DNA of 64,000 nucleotides from Dipteris shenzhenensis (lineage: Eukaryota; Polypodiophyta; Polypodiopsida; Gleicheniales). The position numbers and the translations under genes were made by a program. Shown here piece by piece: positions 10,469 to 20,949 of this stretch. The notes under the pieces were generated by a model. It saw only the letters and a program-made list of their open reading frames with translations. It had not been told where the DNA came from and made no database searches. Where the stretch lies: assembly GCA_047967505.1 (NCBI GenBank), contig CM106538.1, one strand, 5' to 3'. The stretch's first letter is position 1. Each line of letters opens with the position of its first letter.

Positions 10469-12154
10469 TCATATGAGATCACCCTTCTCAGACAGAATCT
10501 GATTGCCTTTGTCCTTTACGATACCCCACTTGTGTTGTGGCAAGTTTGCTTCACCCCTAACTGTAGCTCTACCTTGGTGTCCTTCCATTGCACTTCCATG
10601 TGCATCTTCCCAATCTAGCAAGTCTGCATTATCATGCTGCTGTGCACCCATGTACTGTTGGAAACAGTATCTGTTTAGACCAATATGGTTGTGCAAGGGC
10701 TGCTTGCCATCATACACCTTCTCAAAAGTGTCATAACAGGCATCTTCCTTCTGCTGTCCATTGCCATAACAGCCATCTTCTTTTTTATGTCCATTGTCTT
10801 CATAATTTGGGCTGTCATTTCGTGGTTGTACCATGTACTTGCAGCTTTTGTCATTCTTACTGGCCATGAACATATGCCATCTGGTAGTATCCCAGAAATC
10901 TGCATGCTTATAAGAATCAGCTGCAGGGCTCTGCCATTCCTTGAAATCTGCATGCTTGGCCTGGTTTCCATTCCTACCATTAAGTTCAGTCCCAGATGAA
11001 TGCACACCTTGCTCTTGTTGCACAATCTGCTTCTTAGTAGATTTGCTTTGGCATCCTTTGTTATCATCACCGTGGTCTTCGATATTTTCTTCCTTAATGG
11101 AGACCATACAACGCTGGGTACTCACCACCTCCTCAAAAACTTTGTCCTCAAAGTTTGCATGTGGAGCAGGATCAAGTGTAAGCGCATCCACATCCTTATC
11201 TTGCTGGTCAACATCTGCATCTTGATTCCTATCAGAGACTTGCTCATCATTGCTTGTCTCATCATCTAACTTTTCATCCATCAAGCCTGCGTCGCTGTCA
11301 CTATTATGTAGGCATGTTCCATCACCTTGCAAATAGATATTCTTTCCATTAGCATGCTGAACTGACAGGGCATTATCTGGGAGAATGTCTTGCTTCTGCA
11401 AACTGATATAGCATCCCTCTTTCTCCTCTTGTCCATTTTTGTTTCCATCACGTGGGCTGCTGTTTTTATTTGAGCAGCTATTCCAACATAACCCTTTTGT
11501 ATTTGCAGCAGTAATCGCCAGGAAATAGCCAGATTTGTGTCCTGCATAGAAAGGCATGTTCACTGGCTTTGAAGCATGATTTGGCTGTGTACTAGTGAGA
11601 GGCATAGCATGGCTGGGATGCATAGATCTAGGCATCATAGCTCGAGGAGACTCTTTGAGTGGATCAATATCCGTCCCATCCCCATCTTTTTGCTGCATAG
11701 GAGGAAGCATGGGTTGCTTTCCCATTGACTGCATTGCAATGTGCACATCCTCTCTGACCTTCTCACACTTGTCCCGACAACATCCTTTAGTATTTGTAGC
11801 TGGAATCACTTGACAACCATCACAATTTTGTCCTATATCCATAGGCATCATCCATGGCTTTAAAGCATCGTTTGGCTGTATGCCAAGGAGTGGCATAACA
11901 TGGTTAGACTGCATTACAAACATTGGCCTGACTGCATTCTCCCTAGATGTTGGATGTCTACTTTTATAGGCTTGCATAGCCTTTGGCATCACTCCCCTGG
12001 GCATCACAGCTCCAACAACTAGATGCTCTATGTCATTTGAATCGTGACATTTAGCATAGGACATCGCTGCCAAATCTAACAGCTGAATATGTAAGGTACA
12101 ACCACCATCATATATATCCCGGCCATTCAAGGTCCTACCCGTCTCAAAACTCAA
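10469..12154 (-). pseudogene. 561-codon ORF starting with a PTB-like RRM fragment; function unknown
   Basis: This is a long uninterrupted minus-strand frame. The codon at 12154 is TTG, not ATG, and the frame is closed by TAG only about 15 bp upstream, so it looks like an exon body rather than a complete gene. The first 30 residues (LNGRDIYDGGCTLHIQ) resemble the last beta strand region of an RRM in plant polypyrimidine-tract-binding/hnRNP-L-type proteins. The remainder is Asp/Asn/His/Lys-rich with two related blocks of about 55 residues, each ending ..ATNTKGCC or ..AANTKGLC. I recognise no other domain. It lies in the sense orientation of the LTR element, suggesting gene-fragment capture. A host exon is the alternative. 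Confidence 0.4.
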
Positions 12155-12249
12155 AATGTGATGGAGAGACTAAAAAGAAAGGGCAATGAAGAGGCTTCAA
12201 AACAGGGCCCAAATGAGCCCCAACGGGGCTGTGGAAGACCCTTAAAAGA

Positions 12250-12313
12250 GGCTGGTTTTTTTTTTTCCTTTTTTTTCTCGTTTTTTTTTTTTGGCGGGGG
12301 GGGGGGGGGAGGT
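12250..12313. repeat. Homopolymer-rich tract (T runs and G run)
   Basis: T-rich runs with short interruptions, ending in a run of G; low complexity. Confidence 0.9.
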
Positions 12314-12339
12314 TCCCTAAGTCACCTAGGACAGTTAGT

Positions 12340-12575
12340 ACAGCAATAACCCAAGACTCCTAAGGCAGTTAGGACTGCTGGTTAGTCTAACCTAACCAAC
12401 CCATGAGGTACTCAACCCTAGTTAGTTTGACCCAACCTAACCAGACCAAACTAACTAAACCTAAACAAAGTAACTCAACCCACTAACTAGCTAGACCTAA
12501 CCAAACCTAAACTAACCTAACCAACCAACTAACCTAGCCCACGCCAACTAACCCTAGCTAACTGAACCTTAGGAA
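12340..12575. repeat. Degenerate CTAACC-rich tract
   Basis: Irregular repetition of AACCTAACC, ACTAACC and ACCCTAG. Period and unit vary, so it is simple-sequence drift rather than a regular array. Confidence 0.8.
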
Positions 12576-12967
12576 GCTAAGGTTTTTTTTTTTGCAGGCG
12601 TTGCTGGGCGACGGCGACAGGGTGGGGCGGGGCGGGGCGGGCTGAGAAACAAGGACGACGGGATAGCAGGGACGTTGGTTGGCTAAGGCAAGCAGGGACG
12701 ACGGGGGAGCAAGGACGCACGAGCGCAGACGGGCGACGAGAGGCACAAGCGTCGCTACGGACGGAAGAATATGTGTATTGACAATGATAGCGGTCAATGG
12801 GAGATGGCAGGGACGGGCTACTCGTGTTATTCTGTTGGCCGCTCATGGCGAGGGGTGGCGACAGACGGACGGCAGTAGGCAATGACCTTGCGGCTCGGTC
12901 TCCTAGTCATGTGCAGCACCAGACATTTCGTTGGTTGTTCTGCCATATTGGGTAGCCCTCGTAAGGC

Positions 12968-13076
12968 GACCTGCTAGTCATCTGTGCCCCGGCTGAATTA
13001 GAGCTCGCTGGTAGGCTCTTACGACCTGCTAGTCATCTGTGCCTCAGCCGAAATAGAGCTCGCTGGTAGGCTCGTG
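12968..13076. repeat. Tandem duplication, 55-bp unit
   Basis: Copies start GACCTGCTAGTCATCTGTGC at 12968 and 13023 and end with GAGCTCGCTGGTAGGCTC. It lies in the GC-rich leader between the primer site and the 561-codon ORF. Confidence 0.9.
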
Positions 13077-13279
13077 TTGCTCGCTGGTCTTCTGGTCGCT
13101 CGTATGGCCTGCTCGAGTCAGCTTACAGAGAGCTGATGGCGACACATGTAGGCTTTTTGCATTGTGGCACTGGTCAGCCGGTCGTTGTATATTATTATGC
13201 CCTCATAGTAGTCTGTCTTAGCGATGCTGATATAGCTCAGAATGAAGGATGAAATAGGAAGCAAAAGTGCTAGAATCGG

Positions 13280-13291
13280 GCTCTGATACCA
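13280..13291 (-). other. Primer-binding site (initiator tRNA-Met type)
   Basis: The minus strand reads TGGTATCAGAGC, one base from the LTR end. It is the usual primer site of plant LTR elements, mainly Ty1/copia. Confidence 0.85.
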
Positions 13292-13292
13292 A

Positions 13293-13649
13293 TGTAGAGA
13301 AGGGGTAGGGACAGATTTTGGAGAAAGGGGGATAAAGGAGCAGAAGGGAGAGAGAGAGAGGGGAAGAGAGAGAGGAAAGGGTAGGAGAGAGAGAATGGGG
13401 TAGGAAAGAGAGGGAGAGATTGAGAGGGAGTAGGGAAGAGAGAGAGAGTGAGTGAGCATAGGCAGGAAGGAGGAAGGGAGAGTAGATAGGATTAGATGTC
13501 ACATCAAAAAGTGAGTACAAAATTGTGGAGGTGGACTTATATAGTCTCCCTCTACTAGATGTCCTTTTTGCCCCCTCTAGGCCTAAAAATCCCCTAGCCA
13601 AATTAGGCCTGACCCTTACTAACTTGGCCTGTCCTTGGCCTTCATTACA
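13293..13649 (-). repeat. 5' LTR of the mosaic element (357 bp)
   Basis: In minus orientation it starts TG at 13649 and ends CA at 13293, adjacent to the primer site. A TATA box is inside it. The downstream half is purine-rich on the plus strand and matches 6476-6604. Confidence 0.8.
13536..13544 (-). promoter_or_regulatory. TATA box of the LTR promoter (CTATATAAG)
   Basis: The minus strand reads CTATATAAG about 105 bp inside the LTR, suggesting transcription starts near 13510 and runs leftward. Confidence 0.6.
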
Positions 13650-13654
13650 ACAGC
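13650..13654. repeat. Putative target-site duplication ACAGC (right)
   Basis: Follows the terminal CA of the LTR at 13648-13649; partner of 6471-6475. Confidence 0.6.
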
Positions 13655-16090
13655 CCAGTTCATCCTAGAGTAGCCTCTGACAATCGACCCTGCAGCAACG
13701 TTCACACCTCGACCTCCTACTGGACAGCCACTGTAATAATTGGCAGTTGGTGCATACCTTACATCCATCTGTGAATTTACTAAAGCAGGTTCTCTCTCTT
13801 TTTCCTAATCACCAGCACTTAAATTCACTCTCTTATCATATGCAGTCAGCTTATGTGATTCCCCCCTTGCAAGTTCGACACCCCTTTGGGTTTCCCCCTT
13901 TGGGGTTTCCTTACAAAATTTACTGTGAACAGTTCCCTACATCATGCTTACCTCATGACACAGTCAGTCTGCAGAAACACCCGCAGTACCAGAGCACATC
14001 CCTGGCATCATTGAACTGCATACCTTGCAACAATCCCTCTCTGTTGACGGCTGCTCTGATACCCACTATTGAATCCCCACTAGGATCTAATTCTAGACAC
14101 AGTCGAAACAAAATCAGCAAAACAAAATAGAAATCAGCAGATGACTCACCTCCCAGCCACCACCTGCACGTGGGCTAGAGATTAGACTCCAAGAAGCCTA
14201 TGCCCATAGCTCTGGTGTCCCATACCACCAGAACAGTTCCCAAGGAACCATTGGCGCAACATATCGTGATCTGTCATGTGGAAGGCAGGAGTCTAGGCTC
14301 GAGATCTAGACCAGACCATCCAGTGGTGTGTGCACATTGAATGCCAACACAATAGCCTTGCCACTGTTAGCTTGCTTCCTTAATCCCAGGGGCCTCTAAC
14401 CCTGCTGGATTAAGTCCACTAATCTGAGGATTAGCATCCAGGTACATAAGAGGAGTTACATTACAACTGCCATATGCAAGAGGAAAATTCAGTTAAAAAG
14501 AAAATTTTGACAAAGAAAGCCAATGTAATGCCAATGGAACAAAACCTTTACCTGTGAGCAACTTATCAGTACATATTTCCCCCTTCATACGTTGTGAGTG
14601 GGGATGAAGAAGAAGGTAAGGGATAATAAAGCAGATATCATTCTCCTTGTCCTGTATGGAAGGCTGGTATGACTTGTGGCAGCTGGTTGGCAAACCTCCT
14701 GGCTGATGTCTGCATGAATAGAAGTGAGTTGCCTCCTGGAATCAAATGAAAACACTATGTAGTATGTCAGGACTGTGCTGATATATTAAAATTTCAATGT
14801 AACAGTATAACTAGCAGTGTTGATAAAGGAAGTCAACTATGGACTGAGCAGAAGCAACCAGAAAAACATTGCATAATCATCAAACTCTGAAGCACAAGAG
14901 CGTGGGGAAAATGAATCCAAGGGTGAATCTACCGAGGTCAGTAACTGATAACAGTGTACTGGTGGCTGGCCTTGATGATGTGTTCTGGATGTCATAGAAC
15001 TGCCTATCTATTAGTCAAAATCCAGCATCCTGCATTCAACATAATGCAAGTAATTGTGCATGACTGCTCTGCATTACGTATCAGTGATAACTGATCCTAA
15101 CAATTGGAATCAAGCAGGATGATGATGGAATGATGTACGTCTGTTGATGGAAACGTCACAGAGAAACATCCAGAGTTTTTGAGGGACATATGGGCGTGTG
15201 ATGACAAGGAAACTGTGTCCACCAGACAGAAATGACATCATCAAATAGAGAACGTATGTGATGATGAGCTAACTCAGAAATTGTGCAGCTACAGAAAATG
15301 ACATATAAACTCAGAACAACTCCAAAAGTATGCGGGGAGGAAAGCGGAACAAAGAAGATATATCAGGTTCATAAAGACAGAGTTTGAAAAATCTTGATAC
15401 CTGAGATACACCAGAAGAAGGCGACCATGATCTAGATGTTAACAATGAAGCATCAAAACCGCTGAGTGATGGATTCAGAAAATAGAATGTTGATGAAATC
15501 GATTGGAAATAGCCAACCATCGAATGCTAATATATATATAGATTGAATGCTAACTATGCTCAAGGAAACAAACAGTCGGAATAAGCTTGTACGTGTAACA
15601 CAATAACTAATGCTCTAGATGCAAGCAGCAGGAACAAACTTGAATGCATAAACTGAAGACGCTATGGATCTATGCCAGAAAAGGCGTTCGAAACTCAATA
15701 TGGCACTACCAGACTGAGATACATAAGTGGGAACTACGCTGGAACGGGGTCGCGTTGTACAATTCCAAGCTGTGGATGGAAGCTGATATGTTGAACCAAA
15801 CCACACTCGCTCTCAGAAAAAAGTTTGTCACCTGGTACAACAGCTATGGCTGGAAAACACAAAGGCAACAAAGGCCTTCACAACTGAATATCCTTTGAGA
15901 AAGGATGAAGAAACACCATAAAGGTCATTTTGAAAACGCAGTAACAAAGGTTCAACACAAGGCAAGGCAATAGTAGCCTGCAAAGCTACAACACTCCTTT
16001 GCTACGCAAGACTGGAGAAAACACGCTCACAAGACCTTCATAAGTTCTCTAAGGCAAAACAACCATAGCTCACTTGAGCTTTATGAGCAC
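13655..16090. other. Intergenic stretch, no gene recognised
   Basis: Open frames are short and carry no domain I recognise. The right part may be the decayed interior of the element whose LTR end and primer site lie at 16095-16360. Confidence 0.5.
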
Positions 16091-16094
16091 TATT

Positions 16095-16360
16095 GGCTCT
16101 AATACCATGTTAAGAGTAGGGAGAGAGTGTTGGAGAGGGGAGAGAGACCACAAGAGTCCAGGATCACTAAATGTACACTTCTTTGAATGAACTAATAAGA
16201 TACAAGGGAATATACATAACCCTAACTTGGAGAGCCCCAATGTTCTTTTTACACTAAATCTATACATGTGGGACATCCCATTATACCACTTTAGAATACA
16301 CGCACCGGACAGCCATTTCAAACCCGGAGATTCTTGACAATATGTTTGGCTGTCCATTTA
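16095..16360 (-). repeat. LTR end with adjacent primer-binding site (relict copia-like element)
   Basis: The minus strand reads ..CTCTTAACA then TGGTATTAGAGCC at 16107-16095, an initiator-tRNA-Met primer site with one change from the common form. The LTR thus begins at 16108 on the plus strand (TGTTAAGAG) and extends right to an undetermined point. I did not find a second LTR. It lies about 180 bp beyond the stop of the PPR gene. Confidence 0.6.
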
Positions 16361-16442
16361 TGTGCATGATTAGGACACACATGTAGCCAGCCACTAATGT
16401 GCCCACAATATCATCTTACAGATAAATGCAAATCTGGGCTTT

Positions 16443-16541
16443 CTAGCTTATCCTCGCATATGTATTTTTGCTTTGGGAATGTCTTGTATCACCCACCAAA
16501 AATGAATGCACAATCCCACTTTTGCTGACCCTGTCCCGGCT
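16443..16541 (-). pseudogene. E+ tail of the PPR gene, beyond a premature TGA
   Basis: Past the TGA (16544-16542) the original frame gives SGIVHSFLVGDTRHSQSKN and a TAG at 16445-16443, typical E+ residues. The block just after the TGA matches E+ only in another frame (WMKPGQ). Two compensating frameshifts therefore flank a short segment, and the first creates the stop. Confidence 0.7.
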
Positions 16542-19500
16542 TCATCCAAACTTTCTCACTCTCATTGCCTCCACCTTCTTCTCTTCCTCCTTCATGTGAG
16601 CATCTGCATAGATGTTAGCCATCAAGACATAAGATGCAGCATCCTTTTCATCCAATTGCACTGCGTGTTCAAATGCCAGTCTTCCAAGCTCCACATTACC
16701 CCACTTTTGACAAGCACCCAACACTACAAGCCACACCACAAGATTAGGATGGAAGGGCATCTTCTTCACCATCGCTACTGCCTCATATAATTGGCCTGCC
16801 CGGCCAAGAAGATCTACCATGCCAATGTGGTGCTCAATAGTTGGAGTGATGCCATAGTCACTGATCATGGCCTCAAAGTAATTCTGGCCCTTATCCACTC
16901 GACCCACGTGACTGCACAATGTAAGAAGAACACAGAAAGTGACCCCATTTGGCTTTATCCCTTCTCTTCTCATTCTCTCAAGCAGATGGAACACAATTTC
17001 ACTATCTCCTTGCTGGGCATATCCTGCCATGAGTGCATTCCACGAGACCTCATTTCGAACCGGAAGCTTGTCGAATGCTTCCCATGCTTCTGCAAGCGAG
17101 CTACATTTTGCATACATATCCACCAAGGTGCTGCCAACAACAAGATCTCTTTCCAGCCCCTTTCTGGCTATCTCGGCATGTATTTCTTGGCCCTTGTCCA
17201 TGGCTCCTAGGGTGCCACACGCTTTCAAGCAGCAAACAAACGTGATACCATCTGGAGAGAGACCTTCAAATTGCATCTGTTCACAACAATTCAGCGCTTC
17301 CTCACCAAGCCCCTGATCTGCATATCCTGCAATCAGTGAGTTCCACGAGACTACGTCTCGAAGTAGCAGCTTGTCAAATACTTCTTGTGCTTCTGCAACC
17401 GAGCCACATTTGGCATACATATCCACCAAGGTGCTACCAACAACAAGATCTCTTTCCAGCCCCTTTCTTGCTGTCTCAGTATGTATTTCTCGGCCCTCGT
17501 CCATGGCTCCTATGCTGCCACAAGCTTTCAGGCTGCAAATGAACGTGACAGCATCTGGTGAGAGACCCTCCAGTTGCATCTGCACAAGACAGTTTAGTGC
17601 TTCCTCACCAAGCCCCTGCTCGGCATATCCTGCAATCAGTGCATTCCACGAAACTACATCTTGAACTGACAGCTTGTAAAAGGTTTCGTGTGCTTCTGCA
17701 AGCAAGCCACATTTAGCATACATATCCACCAAGGTATTGCCAACAAGAAGATATTTTTCCAGCCCCTTTCTGGCTATCTCGGCATGTATTCCTCGGGCCT
17801 TGTCTATGGCTCTTATGCTGCCACAAGCTTTCAAGCTGCTAGCAAATGTAACAGCGTCTGGAGAGAGACCCTCCAGTTGCATCTGTTCGAGACAGTTCAG
17901 AACTTCCTCAGCAAGCCCATGCTCTGCATATCCTGCCATGAGTGCAGTCCATGCGAATACGTCTCGAACTGGTAGCTTGTCAAACGCTTCCCGTGCTTCT
18001 ACAAGCGAGCCACATTTGGCATACATATCAACCAAAATGCTGGCAAGAAAAAGATCCCTTTCCAGCCCTTTTCGGGCTATCTCAGCGTGTATTTCTCGGC
18101 CCTTGTCTATGGCTCCTATGCTGCTAGAAGCTTTCAAGCTGGAAACAAATGTGACAGCATTTGGAGAGAAACCCTCCAGTTGCATCTGTTCAAGACAGTA
18201 TAAAGCTTCCTCAGCAAGTCCATGCTCTGCATATCCTGCCATCAGTGCAGTCCATGAGACTACATCCCAAACTGGCAGCTTGTCAAACGTTTCCTGTGCC
18301 TCTGCAAGCAAGCCACATTTGGCATACACATCTACCACAGTGCTGCCGATAAAAATCTCTCTTTCCAGCCCCTTTCTGGCTATCTCGGCATATATATCTC
18401 GGCCCTTGTCTATAGCTCCTATGCTGCCACAAGCTTTCAAGCTGCAAACAAACGTGACAGCATTTGGACAGAGGCCCTCCAGTTGCATCTGTTCCAGACA
18501 GTTCAGAGCTTCCTCACCAAGCCCATGTTCAGCATATCCTGCCATCAGTGCAGTCCATGAGACTACATCCCGAACTTGCAGCTTGTCAAATGCTTCCTGT
18601 GCTTCTGAAAGCAAGCCACATTTGGCATACATATCCACCAAGCTGCTGCCAACAAAAATATCTTTTTCCAGCTCATTTCTGGCTATCTCGGCATGGATTT
18701 CTTGGCCTCTTTCTGCATCTTGCAGCCTAGCACAAGCTTTCAGTACAGTCACAAAGGTATAATTGCTAGGGGGTACAGGATCCTCTTGCATTTTCTGGTA
18801 GAGGTTGAGGGCATTTTTTGAATCCCCAAATTCAATATAACCCTTCATTAAAGAATTCCAAGAATGCACATTCCGGTCAACCAACTTGTTAAAAACCTGC
18901 TGAGCATCGCACATCCTTCCAACTTGGGCCAACATTGGGATGAGGTAATTCCCAAGATATCTATGACCTTCCAGCCCATTTTTGCACACATACTCATACA
19001 AACGTTTGGTATACGCTAGGACCTTTGCTGCTCTGCACTTATGCAAGATGCATGTAAGGTTCTGACCTAAGAGGGGCTGGGGCATTAGTTCCATAGACGT
19101 CAGAGCCTCCTCTATGCTGAGGGTTTCCCAGCCACTCTTATGGTGCAGTTCTTGAGCTTTAGACGCATTGACCTTTACTCCAGCCTTGCCACTCTCCTCC
19201 ACCAAGACACGGACTTGGGCCTGTCCGGTGGATTCTATGGGCTTTTTCTCAAGCATGTCTTCAGCCAAACCTGAACTATACCTGCTGTCTATCCATAACG
19301 ACCCCTTCGTAATCTTTTGTTCGAAATCTGCAGAGCTTGAGTTTTTCTGTTGTGACGATTCACAAAGAGACTCGTCAGAATAGCCAGTCTACAGATTTAC
19401 CCTGTGCAAATCAATCAGTTCAGACTCGTCGCACGCTTACTTTCCTCTCTCGGTCGTCCCACATCTGGGAGGGATCCATGAAGTACTCCTTCCATAAACC

Positions 19501-19924
19501 CTTGGTCCCTGGCCTACCTGCAAAACCTGATCACAACGAAAACTAATTGTTAGAAGCGAAAATCTTTTTCCCCTGATCGGTAAAATAAGAACAGGCTTTA
19601 TCCGGTGTCGTCGTGTGGTTTTATTCAATTTCGAATGGACTAATAAAGAACGGAAGTACCTGAACGCGACCATTCGTCCACCACCTCCTCAGGGCAAGCC
19701 TTCGGAGAGTGAGGGCTCAATTGCCTGCGCAGATGAGCTTGCGGATCTCCGCTACGACAAAACCCTGGGCCATGCACCTGAGCGACGATAGTGCTGCATG
19801 GTTCCGTTGCGTTTGCGTCAAATGTATGACCTGAATCTCTTGGATAGGTCGTTATCATCTCTGCCGAAGGATCCTCTAAAGGAATAATGGGATTTGCTTC
19901 ATTTCCAAGCGAGCTCAAAGATTC
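16542..19924 (-). CDS. OSB-like PDF motif fused to PLS-type PPR protein (5' end not found)
   Basis: Three exons join in phase: 19924-19660 (ends phase 1), 19526-19441 (28 codons after the split codon) and 19346-16542. Donors are CAG/GTACTT and AAA/GTAAGC; acceptors are GATCAG and CAACAG. Exon 2 reads RPGTKGLWKEYFMDPSQMWD and exon 3 opens ADFEQKITKGSLWIDSRY. Together they match the PDF motif of plant organellar single-stranded-DNA-binding (OSB) proteins. From exon-3 residue about 115 there are seven PLS triplets of about 101 residues, five nearly identical, then an E region. PPR-E proteins act in organellar RNA processing or editing. The first exon-3 ATG is at 19256 (904 residues if used). No OB domain or transit peptide is visible, so upstream exons are probably missing. 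The E+ tail is disrupted. PPR assignment is certain; the fusion is inferred from splicing. Confidence 0.8.
16750..18690 (-). repeat. Tandem 303-bp coding repeats (PPR triplets)
   Basis: Blocks of about 303 bp recur at high nucleotide identity. They encode YAEHGL.EEALNCLEQMQLE, AIDKGREIHAEIARKGLE and LVDMYAKCG in phase. Synonymous and replacement differences are few between central units, indicating recent expansion or gene conversion inside the gene. Confidence 0.9.
19441..19526 (-). CDS. Predicted exon with first half of the PDF motif
   Basis: 86 nt: two bases complete the split codon, followed by 28 codons containing LWKEYFMDPSQMWDDRERK. Relative to the family, the usual second tryptophan of the W-W-D-N-R box is M here and N is D. 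A second possible acceptor (TTTTGCAG) lies 9 bp inside but would change the phase. Confidence 0.65.
19660..19924 (-). CDS. Predicted exon upstream of the PDF motif
   Basis: The frame is open from the acceptor AAAGCAG/GAATC to the donor TTCAG/GTACTT. It ends EEVVDEWSRS and leads in phase into the RPGTK segment of the next exon. The upstream part is low-complexity-free but unrecognised. An in-frame TGA just before the acceptor rules out simple extension, so the start codon must lie in another exon. Confidence 0.5.
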
Positions 19925-20274
19925 CTGCTTTCATTTCTCTTGTCCTTAGATCCTGTTCGATGTTGAGGTGACGAGCCATTGTCGGGATAAGTTAGATCCT
20001 GCAGCTAATGATGATGACGGAGCAAGCGTTCAACGTTTAGAAATCCATCCCAACGTACGATTCGCGCCGAAGTTCGACCGTCAATGTAAAATTCGAAGGA
20101 TGGCAAACAAAAAGTCTCTCAAAGTTAGTCTTCCTATGAAGATTATGATGATTGAGATGGATTCTAGTGTCAAAACAACTAGCTTGGGTGGTGGAATTCG
20201 AGACTTCTCTATTAGACCCGTCCTTTAGTGTCTTTGGAACCAGCAAAAATGGAAAAAAATTATCGTAAGTGGTG
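19925..20274. other. Spacer between predicted exon and LINE insertion
   Basis: Possible intron or 5' region of the OSB-PPR gene. ORFs on both strands are under 90 codons with no known domain. No OB-fold or presequence was recognised. Confidence 0.4.
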
Positions 20275-20285
20275 AGAAGAAGGTT
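20275..20285. repeat. LINE target-site duplication, left (AGAAGAAGGTT)
   Basis: Matches 38253-38263 exactly and abuts the A-rich 3' end of the LINE. Confidence 0.75.
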
Positions 20286-20949
20286 TTTCTTGGGGGGGCA
20301 GAAAAAAGTTTGTATTATATTATATCATCAGCAATATGCACAGTACATGTTCTTTAGCATAGAACAAGCCAGCCTCCATGGGAAGAAGTTTCTTTAACAA
20401 AACATTTATGATAGACACTCACGAGCTTGAGGGCTTCTGAGTTTGTCATAGCAGCAACAGAATTAGAAGAGAGGTACATATGAATCATCTGTATCATATG
20501 TGCCATCATTAGTAAAGTAGTCATAGTAGTTGAAGTCATTTGAATCACTAGAATTGTCAGAGTCATCTGTGGCAGCAGCAACATGGGCTTCACTGTGTGA
20601 CACTGGTTCCTTCTCTATAGTTGAAGGGGGGACCTGTTTAAGAGAACCAATTAATTCAAGAGGGATTTCAAAGGGGGTAGTGTTGTCCATCCCAAAGCAT
20701 CTTTGAACATGGTCTTGCACATTAGCATTAAAGAGGGCAGCATCAGTTCTGAATTGGTTTATCATCTCTATAATTTTCCTTTGGTCCTATGCAACCAATT
20801 GAGAAAAAGTAAGTCAGCGTGCAACTCAATTTGATTAAACTGAAAATTATTTCTGGTTATCCAAATAAACCACAGTGCATGTGCTCTGATAGGTGCCCAT
20901 ATCTCTTGTTTTGTCCTTGAAGCATCACTTAGTAGTATGGCCTTCCAAT

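Larger units (their letters stand above)
6476..13649 (-). mobile_element. LTR-bounded mosaic element (minus orientation) with 5-bp TSD
   Basis: Both ends show the same LTR. The copy at 13293-13649 is complete (TG at its left end, CA at its right). The 6476-6604 copy has the same TGTAGAGAAG boundary but only about 129 bp. The pentamer ACAGC flanks both outside edges (6471-6475, 13650-13654). A primer-binding site complementary to initiator-tRNA-Met lies at 13291-13280. The interior is unusual: a minus-strand ORF with an RRM-like start, an antisense caulimovirid fossil and a gag fragment. No complete pol belonging to the element is visible. Confidence 0.65.

Noticed and set aside
12340-12575. 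CTAACC-rich tract as interstitial telomere repeat
   Set aside because: No constant heptamer or period; spacing and unit vary throughout.
16750-18690. Regular 303-bp repeats as satellite or CRISPR-like array
   Set aside because: Repeats are in one open frame and encode PPR motifs.
17737-18762. Plus-strand frame of 341 codons
   Set aside because: Antisense of the PPR repeats; its own internal repetition comes from the 303-bp units.
19968-20228. Plus-strand 86-codon frame between the PPR exons and LINE
   Set aside because: No domain, no partner exon, and it lies in the probable intron or 5' region of the minus-strand gene.
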